From contig CAYIYO010000046.1 of assembly GCA_964367715.1 (NCBI GenBank), forward strand, positions 1-15,262: DNA of 15,262 nucleotides, in the 5' to 3' direction. The position numbers and the translations under genes are program-made. The notes under the pieces were generated by a model. The model had not been told where the DNA came from. It ran no database searches and worked only from the letters and a program-made list of their open reading frames with translations. Numbering within the stretch: the stretch's first letter is position 1; every line of letters starts with the position of its first letter. Origin of the DNA: CAYIYO01 sp964367715. Its GTDB lineage: Bacteria; Chlamydiota; Chlamydiia; Chlamydiales; Criblamydiaceae. This document shows, in pieces, positions 1 to 8,010 of this stretch.

Positions 1-1
1 A

Positions 2-61
2 CCGCGGGGCTTTGACGCAGCCGAAAAACCAAATTTTGAATCACGAGCGGTATATCCTTGA
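2..61 (+). CDS. C-terminal end of a gene entering from the left; shares its tail with the lipoprotein at 11230
   Basis: Only the last 19 codons and a TGA stop (59-61) are visible. The frame reads PRGFDAAEKPNFESRAVYP. The stretch EKPNFESRAVY (bases 23-55) nearly repeats EKPNVESRAVY near the end of the lipoprotein encoded at 11230-11793 on the other strand, and 32 of 33 nucleotides match, including synonymous positions. That level of codon identity points to a duplicated or recombined gene end, not to a chance short match. The upstream part is outside the window, so I cannot say whether this is an intact paralogue, a fragment or a pseudogene. The gene converges on the permease at 226-1584. Confidence 0.5.
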   Translation, partial: PRGFDAAEKPNFESRAVYP

Positions 62-105
62 TTAGAAAATGACAGTATCTCAAAGTGTTTTATAAAATTA
101 AATAT

Positions 106-225
106 TTATTTCTTCTTAGAGAAAATTTTGTCTAAAATTAATCCACCGATAGTGGCGTGCAGAAGCGGTATAGAAGAGCGCAGTGGAGAATTCCCATTAA
201 GAAATAGGAAGAAGAATTCGTGCTG
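106..225 (-). other. Open reading frame continuing past the permease TAG stop
   Basis: Downstream of the TAG at 226-228 the permease frame stays open for 39 more codons and ends at TAA (106-108). The readthrough peptide has a phenylalanine-rich start, then LLHATIGGLILDKIFSKKK, and so ends in a basic cytoplasmic-type tail. This may be the ancestral C-terminus cut off by a nonsense mutation, or chance: a 39-codon open stretch is not rare. Nothing else that I recognise lies in 62-225, which is AT-rich and has no clear terminator. Confidence 0.25.
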
Positions 226-1584
226 CTAGTCATTGAAATGCCGTTTGCTGATTAAAAGTGGAATCACGCCGATGAGGATTCCTCCAATTCCTATTATTGT
301 CGTAATCACATTAAATGTTTGGACACTATAGACGGCAATAAAAACCATGAAAAAGGCACCTGCGAGTGGCCAAACCATCATCGTAATAAAATTGCCGACC
401 GATTTACAAGCACTTTTGCGAAAATGCCAGGCGCAGGCAAATCCTGTTAACCCATAATAAAAAGCGACTTGGAATCCAATCGCCTGAACCGAAATCGTGA
501 TAATTTCTGTCACAGTCGGTAAAAATGAAGATAAAAAGAGGAGAAGGAGTCCAATTCCAACAATTAATAGGGTCGCAAACCAGGGTGTTTTCCACTTTTT
601 ATGGAGTTGGCCATAACGAGGATGGAGCGCTTTCGAACGCGATTTTGCGTATAGGGTCCGTGTAAATTGCAAAATGGTCGTTTCCAATGTTCCTACCGTG
701 CTGAGAATGACGGCAATCACCGCCATGTAGCTGTAAGGAGCGGGAAATAACTTTTCTGCCAGTGCGAATAAAATGTTCGTCCCTGCTGCTTCAATTTCTG
801 CTTGGGTGAATGCAAACTGGATAACGACAGTGTAGCTAGTAAACAATAATAAAATAATCCCCATTGCCCACATCGCACCACGCCCTGGATTGTCTTTCCC
901 ATTCGCTGTCTCTTCACTTAAATTCAGTGTGACATCCCATCCCCAAAAGAAGAACAGTGCCGTAAGGGCTCCTGCAGCAAAAGATTGAGGAGTAAAAGAG
1001 GTGAGAGCAAGATCGTGCCACGTCAGCGTCTGCGCAGGATGCGAAGAAAAGTAAAAAAAGGACGCAATGATGAGAATGAAAAGAATTCCCAGCTCAACAA
1101 CCGTCAGTAACACTTGCATATAGCTCGCAAGTTTGATCCCTTTAATCACAATGACACTCACCAGAAGAAGCCATCCCGCTGCCACAAGAGTGACACTAAT
1201 CGGATCGGTCACTCGATCCGGAGATACCAATGCGAGTGTTGCTGTTGCTGCAGGGATGGTTCCCGACACCATAAAAACGGCAGAAGAAACGAGTAATGAC
1301 CAGCCGACGAAAAATCCGAGTGTTGGATTAAAAATCGTGCTGACCCAAGTAAAGGAAGCGCCCGCACTGGTGTGAGTGCGGTTAAGATGGAGAAAAGCAA
1401 GAGTGATTCCAAACATGATGATGCCGCAATAGAGAAAAGTGCCCACAGCGAGGATTCCCACTGAAGCGATGAGGGCGCCGGTTGTCGCAGAAATACTGAA
1501 GGCTGGAGCAGTACCCGCGACTCCCATGATGATAGATTCGCTTAATCCCAGGGAATCGCTATTGAGTTCGTTTGGCTTATGCAT
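226..1584 (-). CDS. APC-superfamily amino acid/polyamine permease
   Basis: This 452-residue protein is almost entirely hydrophobic, with roughly twelve membrane segments, so it is an inner-membrane secondary transporter. The N-terminal SESIIMGVAGTAPAFSIS segment, glycine-rich as in TM1 of the APC fold, and the loop EETANGKDNPGRG after the sixth segment (compare SEETKNPxxxIPRA in characterised APC permeases) place it in the amino acid-polyamine-organocation superfamily. The substrate cannot be told from sequence. Such carriers are common in intracellular bacteria that import host amino acids. ATG at 1584 is preceded only by a weak purine run. The gene is divergent from the exoD-like gene, with about 110 bp of AT-rich DNA between them that must hold both promoters. 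The frame stays open for 39 codons beyond the TAG stop. Confidence 0.85.
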   Translation of the reverse strand: MHKPNELNSDSLGLSESIIMGVAGTAPAFSISATTGALIASVGILAVGTFLYCGIIMFGITLAFLHLNRTHTSAGASFTWVSTIFNPTLGFFVGWSLLVSSAVFMVSGTIPAATATLALVSPDRVTDPISVTLVAAGWLLLVSVIVIKGIKLASYMQVLLTVVELGILFILIIASFFYFSSHPAQTLTWHDLALTSFTPQSFAAGALTALFFFWGWDVTLNLSEETANGKDNPGRGAMWAMGIILLLFTSYTVVIQFAFTQAEIEAAGTNILFALAEKLFPAPYSYMAVIAVILSTVGTLETTILQFTRTLYAKSRSKALHPRYGQLHKKWKTPWFATLLIVGIGLLLLFLSSFLPTVTEIITISVQAIGFQVAFYYGLTGFACAWHFRKSACKSVGNFITMMVWPLAGAFFMVFIAVYSVQTFNVITTIIGIGGILIGVIPLLISKRHFND

Positions 1585-1694
1585 GGTTTTCTTTTTTAAA
1601 ATCGGTTTTTGAATTCACTTGTGTATAAAATCAAAAGTATTCTACTATTTTAAACTTGTAAAGTTTTTTCTATAGATTTACTTTGTAAGGTATG

Positions 1695-2300
1695 ATGAAA
1701 AATCTGCCAAAATTCAATACATTAGAAGATGATTTGGAGATTTTGTTAGCAAAATCTCGGACCACACCGCGCCTATCTTTAAGAGAAATTTTAGAGATAT
1801 TGTCGGAAAAATGCCTTGCTCTTCTTCTGATTTTTTTAAGCATCCCTTTTTGTTTACCGATACAGATTCCTGGGATGTCGCTGCCTTTTGGACTAGTGAT
1901 CTCTCTGCTGGGCGTGCGTATGATTGTTAAAAAGCAGCTGTGGCTTCCTCAATTTATTTTAAATAAAACGATTTCTTCTCAAGAAATTCAGAAAATTGTT
2001 CAAAAAAGTACCCATTTTTTGAACAAAATAAAGCGGTATGTCCATCCGCGAATGAGCTGGCTAAGCGAACAGTGGGTAATGGTCATTGTAAATGGGGTTG
2101 TTGTTTTCTTTTTGGGGATCTTCTTAGCCCTCCCGTTTCCCATTCCTTTCACTAATTTGATTGCGGCATGGTCGATTGTCTTCTTGAGCATCGGCATTTT
2201 AAAAGATGATGGTGTCTTTGTACTCATCGGATACTTAGGTGGCCTTTCCACATTAGCATTTTTGATTGCTATCCTATGGGCAATATGGAAAACTATTTAG
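1695..2300 (+). CDS. ExoD-family membrane protein
   Basis: About 201 residues. A soluble N-terminus of about 35 residues (LEDDLEILLAKS) is followed by several membrane segments containing the ExoD signatures: CLPIQIPGMSLPFGLVISLLG in the first hydrophobic hairpin, and LPFPIPFTNLIAAWSIVFLS followed by GILKDDGVFVLIGYLGG near the C-terminus. ExoD (PF06055) was named for exopolysaccharide synthesis in Rhizobium, but its biochemical role is unknown. Two ATG codons stand side by side (1692 and 1695). The AAGG at 1687-1690 suits the second better. The carbonic anhydrase gene starts 20 bp downstream, so the two are probably co-transcribed. Confidence 0.8.
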   Translation: MKNLPKFNTLEDDLEILLAKSRTTPRLSLREILEILSEKCLALLLIFLSIPFCLPIQIPGMSLPFGLVISLLGVRMIVKKQLWLPQFILNKTISSQEIQKIVQKSTHFLNKIKRYVHPRMSWLSEQWVMVIVNGVVVFFLGIFLALPFPIPFTNLIAAWSIVFLSIGILKDDGVFVLIGYLGGLSTLAFLIAILWAIWKTI

Positions 2301-2320
2301 TAAAAACACAAGCGCCATAA

Positions 2321-2977
2321 ATGAAAAAACTCATTCAAGGGATTGCCGACTTTAGGAAAAACCTAACAGAAGAAAATCGCGCCCTTTTTGCTAAACTTGC
2401 CTTAGGACAAAAACCCGATGCACTCTTCATCGCATGTTCTGATAGCCGTGTCGTTCCCAATCTTTTTGCCTCTACAAATCCGGGAGATGTCTTTGTTATA
2501 CGGAACATTGGCAACCTTGTCCCTGATTTTTCTGCCGATACGCAAGAAGTCAGCACGCAGGCGACACTCGAGTTTTCCCTTTTTACACTCAATGTTTCGG
2601 ACATTATCATTTGCGGCCATTCCGAATGTGGGGCGATGCAAGCGATCATCAACGGGATCGACTCACGTTGCTGCCCTCATTTAGGTGCATGGCTTAAAAA
2701 TGGGGAAGCCTCGCTTAAAAGAGTGAGAGAAGGTTTTGTGTTGAATCCCTCGCTTTCCGAACACAATCAGATGTCTCAAGTCAATGTGTTGCAACAGATG
2801 GAGCACGTGGCGAGCTATCCTTTTGTTCGCGAACGTCTCAATAAAAAGCAGTTGAGGATCCATGGCTGGTGGTTTGACATTGCTAAGGCAGAGGTGTATT
2901 GTTACGAAGAAAAAATTAAAAATTTTATTTTAATTGATGAAGAAGAAGCACAATTAATCATTAATCGATTAGGATAG
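2321..2977 (+). CDS. Beta-class carbonic anhydrase
   Basis: A 218-residue cytoplasmic zinc enzyme that interconverts CO2 and bicarbonate. The family residues are all visible: zinc ligands Cys39 (ACSDSR), His100 and Cys103 (GHSECGAM), and the Asp41-Arg43 dyad. The segment GDVFVIRNIGNLVP (55-68) is the usual RNAGN-type motif. Length is normal for bacterial beta-CAs of the Can/CynT type. It lies 20 bp after the exoD-like gene and 40 bp before the polyketide synthase. One possible link is bicarbonate supply for the acetyl-CoA carboxylase that makes malonyl-CoA, but the neighbourhood alone does not prove it. The Shine-Dalgarno sequence is weak. Confidence 0.93.
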   Translation: MKKLIQGIADFRKNLTEENRALFAKLALGQKPDALFIACSDSRVVPNLFASTNPGDVFVIRNIGNLVPDFSADTQEVSTQATLEFSLFTLNVSDIIICGHSECGAMQAIINGIDSRCCPHLGAWLKNGEASLKRVREGFVLNPSLSEHNQMSQVNVLQQMEHVASYPFVRERLNKKQLRIHGWWFDIAKAEVYCYEEKIKNFILIDEEEAQLIINRLG

Positions 2978-3017
2978 CTTCGGTAACAATTCATAAAATT
3001 CACCAAAGAAAATACTC

Positions 3018-4124
3018 ATGCATGCCACAATTCTCGGGCTGGCAACGGAAGTTCCTCCGCACGTCCTTTCACAAGAAAACTTTGGTCCGACGATGGGCCG
3101 TCGTCTCGGATTTAACGAGGCGCAGATGCGTTTGTTAAAGCGGATTACTTCTGGCAGTGCAATTACTAAACGTCATACAACTGTTCCAGACTTTTTAGAA
3201 GAAGGGTTTCGGGGTTCCTTTTTTGGCATGGATGAAAAGTCATCCACCCCTAAAACGAGCGTACGTAACGATTTTTATAAAAAGGAAGCTCCTAATTTAG
3301 CAGAGTCTGTGTGTAGAGCAGCTCTTCAACGATGGGGAGGAGACCCAAAAGCAATTACACACGTTATTTCGGTCTCTTGCACAGGGATGGTCGCTCCGGG
3401 AATAGAATTTTTAATGATGGAGCGTTTGGGGCTTTCGCTGACGGTTGAGCGGTTGGGAATTAATTTTATGGGATGCTTTGGCGCCTTTAAAGGACTCGCG
3501 ATTGCTAAAGCGTTGGGGCTTGAAAGTCCTCAACACCGTATTTTGGTCGTCTGCACAGAATTATGTTCGCTTCATTTTCAAGAGGACCATCAAGTGGATA
3601 CAATGGTCGCAAATGCATTGTTCGCTGATGGTGCAGCAGCAATTGTAGTAGGCACCGTACCGCGTGCGGGAGAATCGCCCCTTTTTGAAATTCATCGCCA
3701 AGGCTCTGCTGCGCTTGCCAATACATTAAATTTGATGACCTGGGAAGCGGGAGATCATGGATATAAAATGCGCTTGAGTGCAGCAGTGCCAGAGCAACTC
3801 GAGGCGCATATCACCCCTTTCGTTCAGCGCATTTTAGGCTCGGATATTTCATTTCAGGAATGCATCTGGGCGATACATCCTGGAGGAAAAGCGATTCTAG
3901 ATGCAATTACAAATGCATGCTCTCTTGATGAAAAACAAGTAGAAGCGTCGTGGAAAGTCCTCAAGACCTACGGGAATATGTCGAGTCCCACTTTTCTTTT
4001 CGTTTTAGACGAAGTATTAAAAACTTCTTCAGAGAAAAAATGGATTGTGGGACTAGGATTTGGTCCGGGATTGTCTATCGAAGGAATCTTTCTTAAAAGA
4101 ATGGGACCCCATGTGGCAGGATAA
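3018..4124 (+). CDS. Type III polyketide synthase (chalcone/stilbene synthase family)
   Basis: A 368-residue homodimer-type ketosynthase that extends an acyl-CoA starter with malonyl-CoA units. The Cys-His-Asn catalytic triad is intact: Cys121 in SVSCTGMVAPG, His287 in AIHPGGKAILDA and Asn320 in YGNMSSPTFLFVLDE. The C-terminal GFGPGLSIEG loop (347-356) is also typical. Bacterial relatives make alkylresorcinols, alkylpyrones or tetrahydroxynaphthalene. The following methyltransferase and flavoprotein genes suggest a phenolic lipid that is methylated and oxidised, as in the srsABC cluster of Streptomyces griseus and bpsAB of Bacillus (established knowledge). The product here is an inference. 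The end of the gene overlaps the methyltransferase start by 14 bp, implying translational coupling. Confidence 0.93.
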   Translation: MHATILGLATEVPPHVLSQENFGPTMGRRLGFNEAQMRLLKRITSGSAITKRHTTVPDFLEEGFRGSFFGMDEKSSTPKTSVRNDFYKKEAPNLAESVCRAALQRWGGDPKAITHVISVSCTGMVAPGIEFLMMERLGLSLTVERLGINFMGCFGAFKGLAIAKALGLESPQHRILVVCTELCSLHFQEDHQVDTMVANALFADGAAAIVVGTVPRAGESPLFEIHRQGSAALANTLNLMTWEAGDHGYKMRLSAAVPEQLEAHITPFVQRILGSDISFQECIWAIHPGGKAILDAITNACSLDEKQVEASWKVLKTYGNMSSPTFLFVLDEVLKTSSEKKWIVGLGFGPGLSIEGIFLKRMGPHVAG

Positions 4125-4806
4125 ACGCTCTCAGGAGTTAGAAATTTTAGATCACGGACCTTCGGCGTATACGTTGCAAGAATACAACCAATGTTTAAAG
4201 TATCTTTGTCGAATCAACCATTTGCTCGGGGGATTTCACGCATCAAAACGCGCGTTTGCGCAATTGAAAGATCCTTTCCATTCTGTGCTAGAAATTGGAT
4301 GTGGAGGAGGATATTTTTGCCACATGCTTCATCGATGGTTTCCTCATGCAAAAATCGTTGGAGTCGATCTTTCTGAAGAAGCCATTTCTCATTCTTTGCA
4401 GAATCTATCGAAAGCGGAAGAAAAATTTGTCTCGTTTGAAATTCAAAAAAATAAAACGTTAGAGTATCCAGATAATCGTTTTGATGTGGTAACGACAATG
4501 CTTGTCTGCCACCACATGAGCGATGAGGAATTAGTTGTTTTTTTGAAGGAAAGCGTGCGTATCTGCAAGAAGGCAGTGATCATCAACGACTTGCAACGCC
4601 ATTTCCTCGCGTATGTGAGCTTTTCAATAATCGCTCCTATTTTATTTCCCAATCGTTTGATTTGGCACGATGGACGCCTTTCGATTAAACGCGCACTTCG
4701 CAAAAAGGAATGGATGCTTCTTTTGGAAAAAGCCGGCTATAAAAAAGAAGACTATACGCTCAAATGGAATTGGGCCTTTCGTTGGACCTTAACAATAAGG
4801 AAATGA
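4111..4806 (+). CDS. Class I SAM-dependent methyltransferase of the polyketide cassette
   Basis: A 231-residue soluble methyltransferase. Motif I LEIGCGGG (60-67), the acidic residue of VGVDLS (about 86) and the later FDVVTTMLVCHHM segment define the Rossmann SAM-binding fold. The block VIINDLQRHFLAY, followed by a conserved RLIWHDGRLSIKRALRKKE-type segment, resembles the methyltransferases encoded next to type III polyketide synthases in many bacteria. It probably methylates a ring hydroxyl or carbon of the polyketide (inferred). ATG at 4111 (MWQDKRSQ) is chosen over 4060 because 4060 would overlap the synthase by 65 bp; with 4111 the overlap is 14 bp. The stop TGA (4804-4806) overlaps the ATGATG start of the flavoprotein. 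Confidence 0.82.
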   Translation: MWQDKRSQELEILDHGPSAYTLQEYNQCLKYLCRINHLLGGFHASKRAFAQLKDPFHSVLEIGCGGGYFCHMLHRWFPHAKIVGVDLSEEAISHSLQNLSKAEEKFVSFEIQKNKTLEYPDNRFDVVTTMLVCHHMSDEELVVFLKESVRICKKAVIINDLQRHFLAYVSFSIIAPILFPNRLIWHDGRLSIKRALRKKEWMLLLEKAGYKKEDYTLKWNWAFRWTLTIRK

Positions 4807-5864
4807 TGGAAACAAATTTTTTAATTATTGGTGGAGGCGTCGCCGGTCTCAGCGCAGCAAATCGCTTGGCAGAAGCAGGTGTCGCCGTCACACTGCTAGA
4901 AGCTGGATCGTATCCCGCACAAAAAATTTGTGGGGAATTTCTTTCTCCAGAAGCGCTTCCTATCTTAGAAAAATGGGAGATTCCTATTGCATCAACAATT
5001 ACATCAATGAAGATGATTCTTCCTAAAAAGAGTTGGGAAATGCAATTACCAACACCTGCAGGAACAATCACACGCTATGCTCTCGATGCCGCTTTGGCAC
5101 GCCGTGCAGAACAATACGGAGCACAGATAAAGACTTCGGTTAAGGTAGAAAAAATAGAGTCCCCAAAAGAAAGAGGGGGTGTTTATGTTGTGACGCTCGA
5201 TACGGGCGAGCAATGGTCTGCCTCCCATCTTCTTGTGAGTACCGGACGTTTAACAGGAAGTCAAGCTCCTCATTTTTGTTATGTGGGTGTGAAAGCACAT
5301 TTTGAAGGAATAACAGAACAGGATCAGCTTCTCATGCACCTCCTTCCTCACTCGTATTTTGGTATCGCCCCCATTGGAATTGACCGCATGAATGTGGCAG
5401 GAATTATTCGCTGCACAGCAGAACAAGCAAAAGATCCTTACTCCACCGCTTCTTCATTTTTTAATAGTGACGCTGCAGCGTCTTTGATGGAAACGCTAGG
5501 AAAGGGGCGCATTCTCTTTGACCAGTGGATGTGTGCGCCAATCCCAGAATTTGGCATTCGACAACAACCGGCGTGGCCCCAAGCGTTTTTCATCGGCGAT
5601 GCCGCCGGAGTAATTCCTCCCGCTACAGGGAACGGCCTTGCGATGGGATTAACCTCAGGAATTCTCGCTGCAGACTATGCATTAAAAGGAGACGATACGG
5701 GTTATAAAAGGCGTTGGGATCAAGAGTACCGTGCCCGAATCAGTCGTGGCATCTATCTTCACCGTCTTTTTTTGTCGCCCTCAATGGCAACAACCATTCC
5801 CTATGCGAGTCGTCTCTTTCCTAAGTTGCCACACTACTGCTTTCGCATGACACGGGGGAGCTAA
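4806..5864 (+). CDS. FAD-dependent oxidoreductase/monooxygenase of the polyketide cassette
   Basis: About 352 residues. The N-terminal dinucleotide-binding motif IIGGGVAGLSAANRLAEAG with acidic LLEAG (residues 7-34), the KICGEFLSPEAL segment and the FAD-contacting FFIGDAAGVIPPATGNGLAMG (about 265-285) place it in the geranylgeranyl reductase/FixC/aromatic hydroxylase-like group of flavoproteins. In type III polyketide clusters such enzymes hydroxylate or oxidise the aromatic ring (SrsC is a known example), or reduce double bonds. Which of these applies is inferred, not visible. Start choice: AAGGA at 4797-4801 sits 4 nt before ATG 4806; ATG 4803 is also possible. The 3' end overlaps convergent ispG by 44 bp, so the two mRNAs are antisense there. 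Confidence 0.82.
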   Translation: METNFLIIGGGVAGLSAANRLAEAGVAVTLLEAGSYPAQKICGEFLSPEALPILEKWEIPIASTITSMKMILPKKSWEMQLPTPAGTITRYALDAALARRAEQYGAQIKTSVKVEKIESPKERGGVYVVTLDTGEQWSASHLLVSTGRLTGSQAPHFCYVGVKAHFEGITEQDQLLMHLLPHSYFGIAPIGIDRMNVAGIIRCTAEQAKDPYSTASSFFNSDAAASLMETLGKGRILFDQWMCAPIPEFGIRQQPAWPQAFFIGDAAGVIPPATGNGLAMGLTSGILAADYALKGDDTGYKRRWDQEYRARISRGIYLHRLFLSPSMATTIPYASRLFPKLPHYCFRMTRGS

Positions 5865-7803
5865 CTTCTGCTTCGACCCAACGGCCATGAGATTTTATCA
5901 ATGCAATCAAACGATCATCCGCATCCGCAAAGCTGATATCTTTTTCTACACAAGTTTTTCCTACATATAAATCGATCATTCCTGCTTTAGATCCGACATA
6001 TCCAAAGTCCGCATCGGCCATCTCTCCAGGTCCGTTTACGATACATCCCATAATCGCAATCTTAACGCCTGGAAGGTGCGCGGTTCTGGAACGAATGCGT
6101 TTTGAAACGTCTTGCAAATCAAATAAAGTCCTTCCACAGCTTGGACAGGAAATGAATTCTGTCTTGGAAGAACGCATCCGTGCTGCCTGCAAAATATTAA
6201 AGCTCAGTGTGCGTAAAAAATCGGTTTCATAGGGACCATCGATCCACAGGCCCTCTCCTAATCCATCACAAAGAAGTGCTCCATATTCTGCTGCCGACCG
6301 AATAACCAACTCTTCTTTTGAACAGGTGTAGCTAAAGGAAAGAATGACAGGAGTTTGAATGCCTTTACTTTGCAGCCAGTCAAAAAAGTGGCGGCAATAG
6401 TGAAGACGATTTGTTGTGGGTGACAAGAAAATAATTGAAGGTTGAGCCTTTTCAATGCGTTCCCATTGTGAAGGGGGGGCGTCTTTAATCTGCACAGCAA
6501 GGGGAGTCTTCGCTGCCCCTAATAAGGCAAAGCGCTCACGGCTATCTTGATGTGTTCGGGCTAGTACGGCTTCTTCAAGAGATAAGAGTGCACTTTCCCC
6601 TGCATGGACATGTTGGGAGAATATGCCGACGCCACGCTCTTTTAGTAATTCTAGCGTATTCGCGATGTCGACGGAAGGCGGATTTTCTTTGAGGACAATC
6701 GAATCAGCAGTAGAGACTTTAAGCTTGATTTTGTCATCTTCTTGCTCACATCCTAATTGTTGGATGAGTTCCGAAGAAGAAAGATCCTTTATATTTGCCG
6801 TGACAATGACCGTTCCATCACGATGCATAGCGAATTGTTTGGGAAAAATGACGGGCCGTTTTGAAAGGGAATCGATGTGGCGATAGGTTTCTGTAAAAGG
6901 AGAGACTCCTGTTCCCTCATACGCTTCCGCTAATGCAACGAGGCGTTTACACGGATCAATCTCTTTCCATGCATCTTCAGTGAGCGACACACGCACGGTA
7001 TCGCCAATGCCATCCAATAGCAAGGCACCGATGCCCATCGCAGACTTGATCCTTCCATCCTCTCCCTCTCCAGCCTCTGTCACACCCAAATGCAAAGGAT
7101 AATCCCATCCAAGAGTAATCATCTCCGCGACCAAAAGGCGATAGGCAAGGATCATCACTTGGGGATTAGACGCTTTCATCGAAAAGACAAAGTCATGGAA
7201 ATCATTTTTTCTGCAGACACGCGCAAATTCAAGTGCCGACTCCACCATGCCTCGAGGCGTATCCCCATAACGGTTCATGATCCGATCGGAGAGGGAGCCG
7301 TGATTAGTCCCAATACGCATCACACGTTTCAATGTTTTACACTTTTGGACCAGTGGAGTGAATTTTTCTTCAATCCGTTCGAGTTCGAGCGCATAGGAAA
7401 GGTCGTCGTATTCGATGGTTTTGAAGGAGGCACGTTTATCCAAATAGTTGCCAGGATTGACGCGGACTTTATCGACAAAATCGATGACACGCATCGCTGC
7501 CGGCGGAAAAAAATGGATGTCGGCAACAAGGGGAATGGTATAGCCGCGCTTTAGCAATCCGTTTTTTATCCCTTCGCACGCATCTGCCTCTTTCATTCCC
7601 TGAACAGTAATGCGCGCAATCTCACACCCTTCATCGGCAAGGCGCATGATTTGATCGATCGTCGCGTCGATGTCGCGTGTATTGGACGTGGTCATCGATT
7701 GGATACGAATCGGATTATTGCCGCCAATGCCGACGTTACCGACCATCACTTCTCGTGTTTTCCATCGCTTGGTCATGAATGTCGACGCGCAATATGCTAG
7801 CAT
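5821..7803 (-). CDS. ispG: 4-hydroxy-3-methylbut-2-en-1-yl diphosphate synthase, long three-domain form
   Basis: IspG (GcpE) converts MEcPP to HMBPP in the MEP isoprenoid pathway, using a [4Fe-4S] cluster. At 660 residues this is the long form of chlamydiae, plants and Bacteroidetes: an N-terminal TIM barrel (MVGNVGIGG, PIRIQSMTT, PLVADIHFFP, DKVRVNPGNY, RIGTNHGSL, LHLGVTEAGEGEDG), an extra central domain (about 290-545), and a C-terminal cluster domain. The cluster ligands are Cys553 and Cys556 (CPSCGRT), Cys587 (MGCIVNGPGE) and Glu594. ATG 7803 is preceded by AGGAG five bases upstream, which decides the start. A longer in-frame ATG at 7869 lacks such a site. The tail after VEAEV is serine-rich and overlaps the flavoprotein gene. 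Confidence 0.96.
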   Translation of the reverse strand: MLAYCASTFMTKRWKTREVMVGNVGIGGNNPIRIQSMTTSNTRDIDATIDQIMRLADEGCEIARITVQGMKEADACEGIKNGLLKRGYTIPLVADIHFFPPAAMRVIDFVDKVRVNPGNYLDKRASFKTIEYDDLSYALELERIEEKFTPLVQKCKTLKRVMRIGTNHGSLSDRIMNRYGDTPRGMVESALEFARVCRKNDFHDFVFSMKASNPQVMILAYRLLVAEMITLGWDYPLHLGVTEAGEGEDGRIKSAMGIGALLLDGIGDTVRVSLTEDAWKEIDPCKRLVALAEAYEGTGVSPFTETYRHIDSLSKRPVIFPKQFAMHRDGTVIVTANIKDLSSSELIQQLGCEQEDDKIKLKVSTADSIVLKENPPSVDIANTLELLKERGVGIFSQHVHAGESALLSLEEAVLARTHQDSRERFALLGAAKTPLAVQIKDAPPSQWERIEKAQPSIIFLSPTTNRLHYCRHFFDWLQSKGIQTPVILSFSYTCSKEELVIRSAAEYGALLCDGLGEGLWIDGPYETDFLRTLSFNILQAARMRSSKTEFISCPSCGRTLFDLQDVSKRIRSRTAHLPGVKIAIMGCIVNGPGEMADADFGYVGSKAGMIDLYVGKTCVEKDISFADADDRLIALIKSHGRWVEAEVSSPVSCESSSVAT

Positions 7804-7840
7804 GAATGCTCCTGAAGGGGCGTAAGGGATTAAAGCCAAT

Positions 7841-7869
7841 AGGGTAGGGGAAGAGTAAATTTTGGTCAA
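7841..7869 (-). promoter_or_regulatory. Possible ispG promoter
   Basis: On the minus strand TTGACC (7864-7869) lies 17 bp from TACCCT (7841-7846), giving a start point near 7834 and a leader of about 30 nt before ATG 7803. The -35 matches well and the -10 is poor, so this is only a candidate. It supports the 7803 start because the alternative ATG at 7869 would fall inside the -35. Confidence 0.3.
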
Positions 7870-8010
7870 TAAATACGCCTTTATTTTTTTATATAATAAA
7901 TAATTTAATTAATTGCTGACATTGCACTAAAATAGGAAATTATGATTAACTTTTCCCTCTTAAGAGATCCTCTAAATTGAAATAAAGAATTTTATCAAAG
8001 GAAAAGAAAA

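Noticed and set aside
1585..1694. Promoter pairs for the divergent permease and exoD-like genes
   Set aside because: Several weak matches exist on both strands (for example TTGTAA or TTTACA with TACTTT at 17 bp), but none stands out from the AT-rich background.
7090..7554. A 154-codon open frame on the plus strand inside ispG
   Set aside because: It is antisense to the most conserved part of the IspG barrel, where codon bias leaves the opposite strand open, and its translation shows no family features.
7804..7869. IspG start at 7869, 22 residues longer
   Set aside because: ATG 7803 has a strong AGGAG at good spacing and is closer to the length of the conserved protein; the upstream extension covers a possible -35 box.
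7957..7966. Perfect 10-bp palindrome CTCTTAAGAG in the leader of prs
   Set aside because: A 10-bp palindrome is not unusual in AT-rich DNA and no second copy or known operator supports it.
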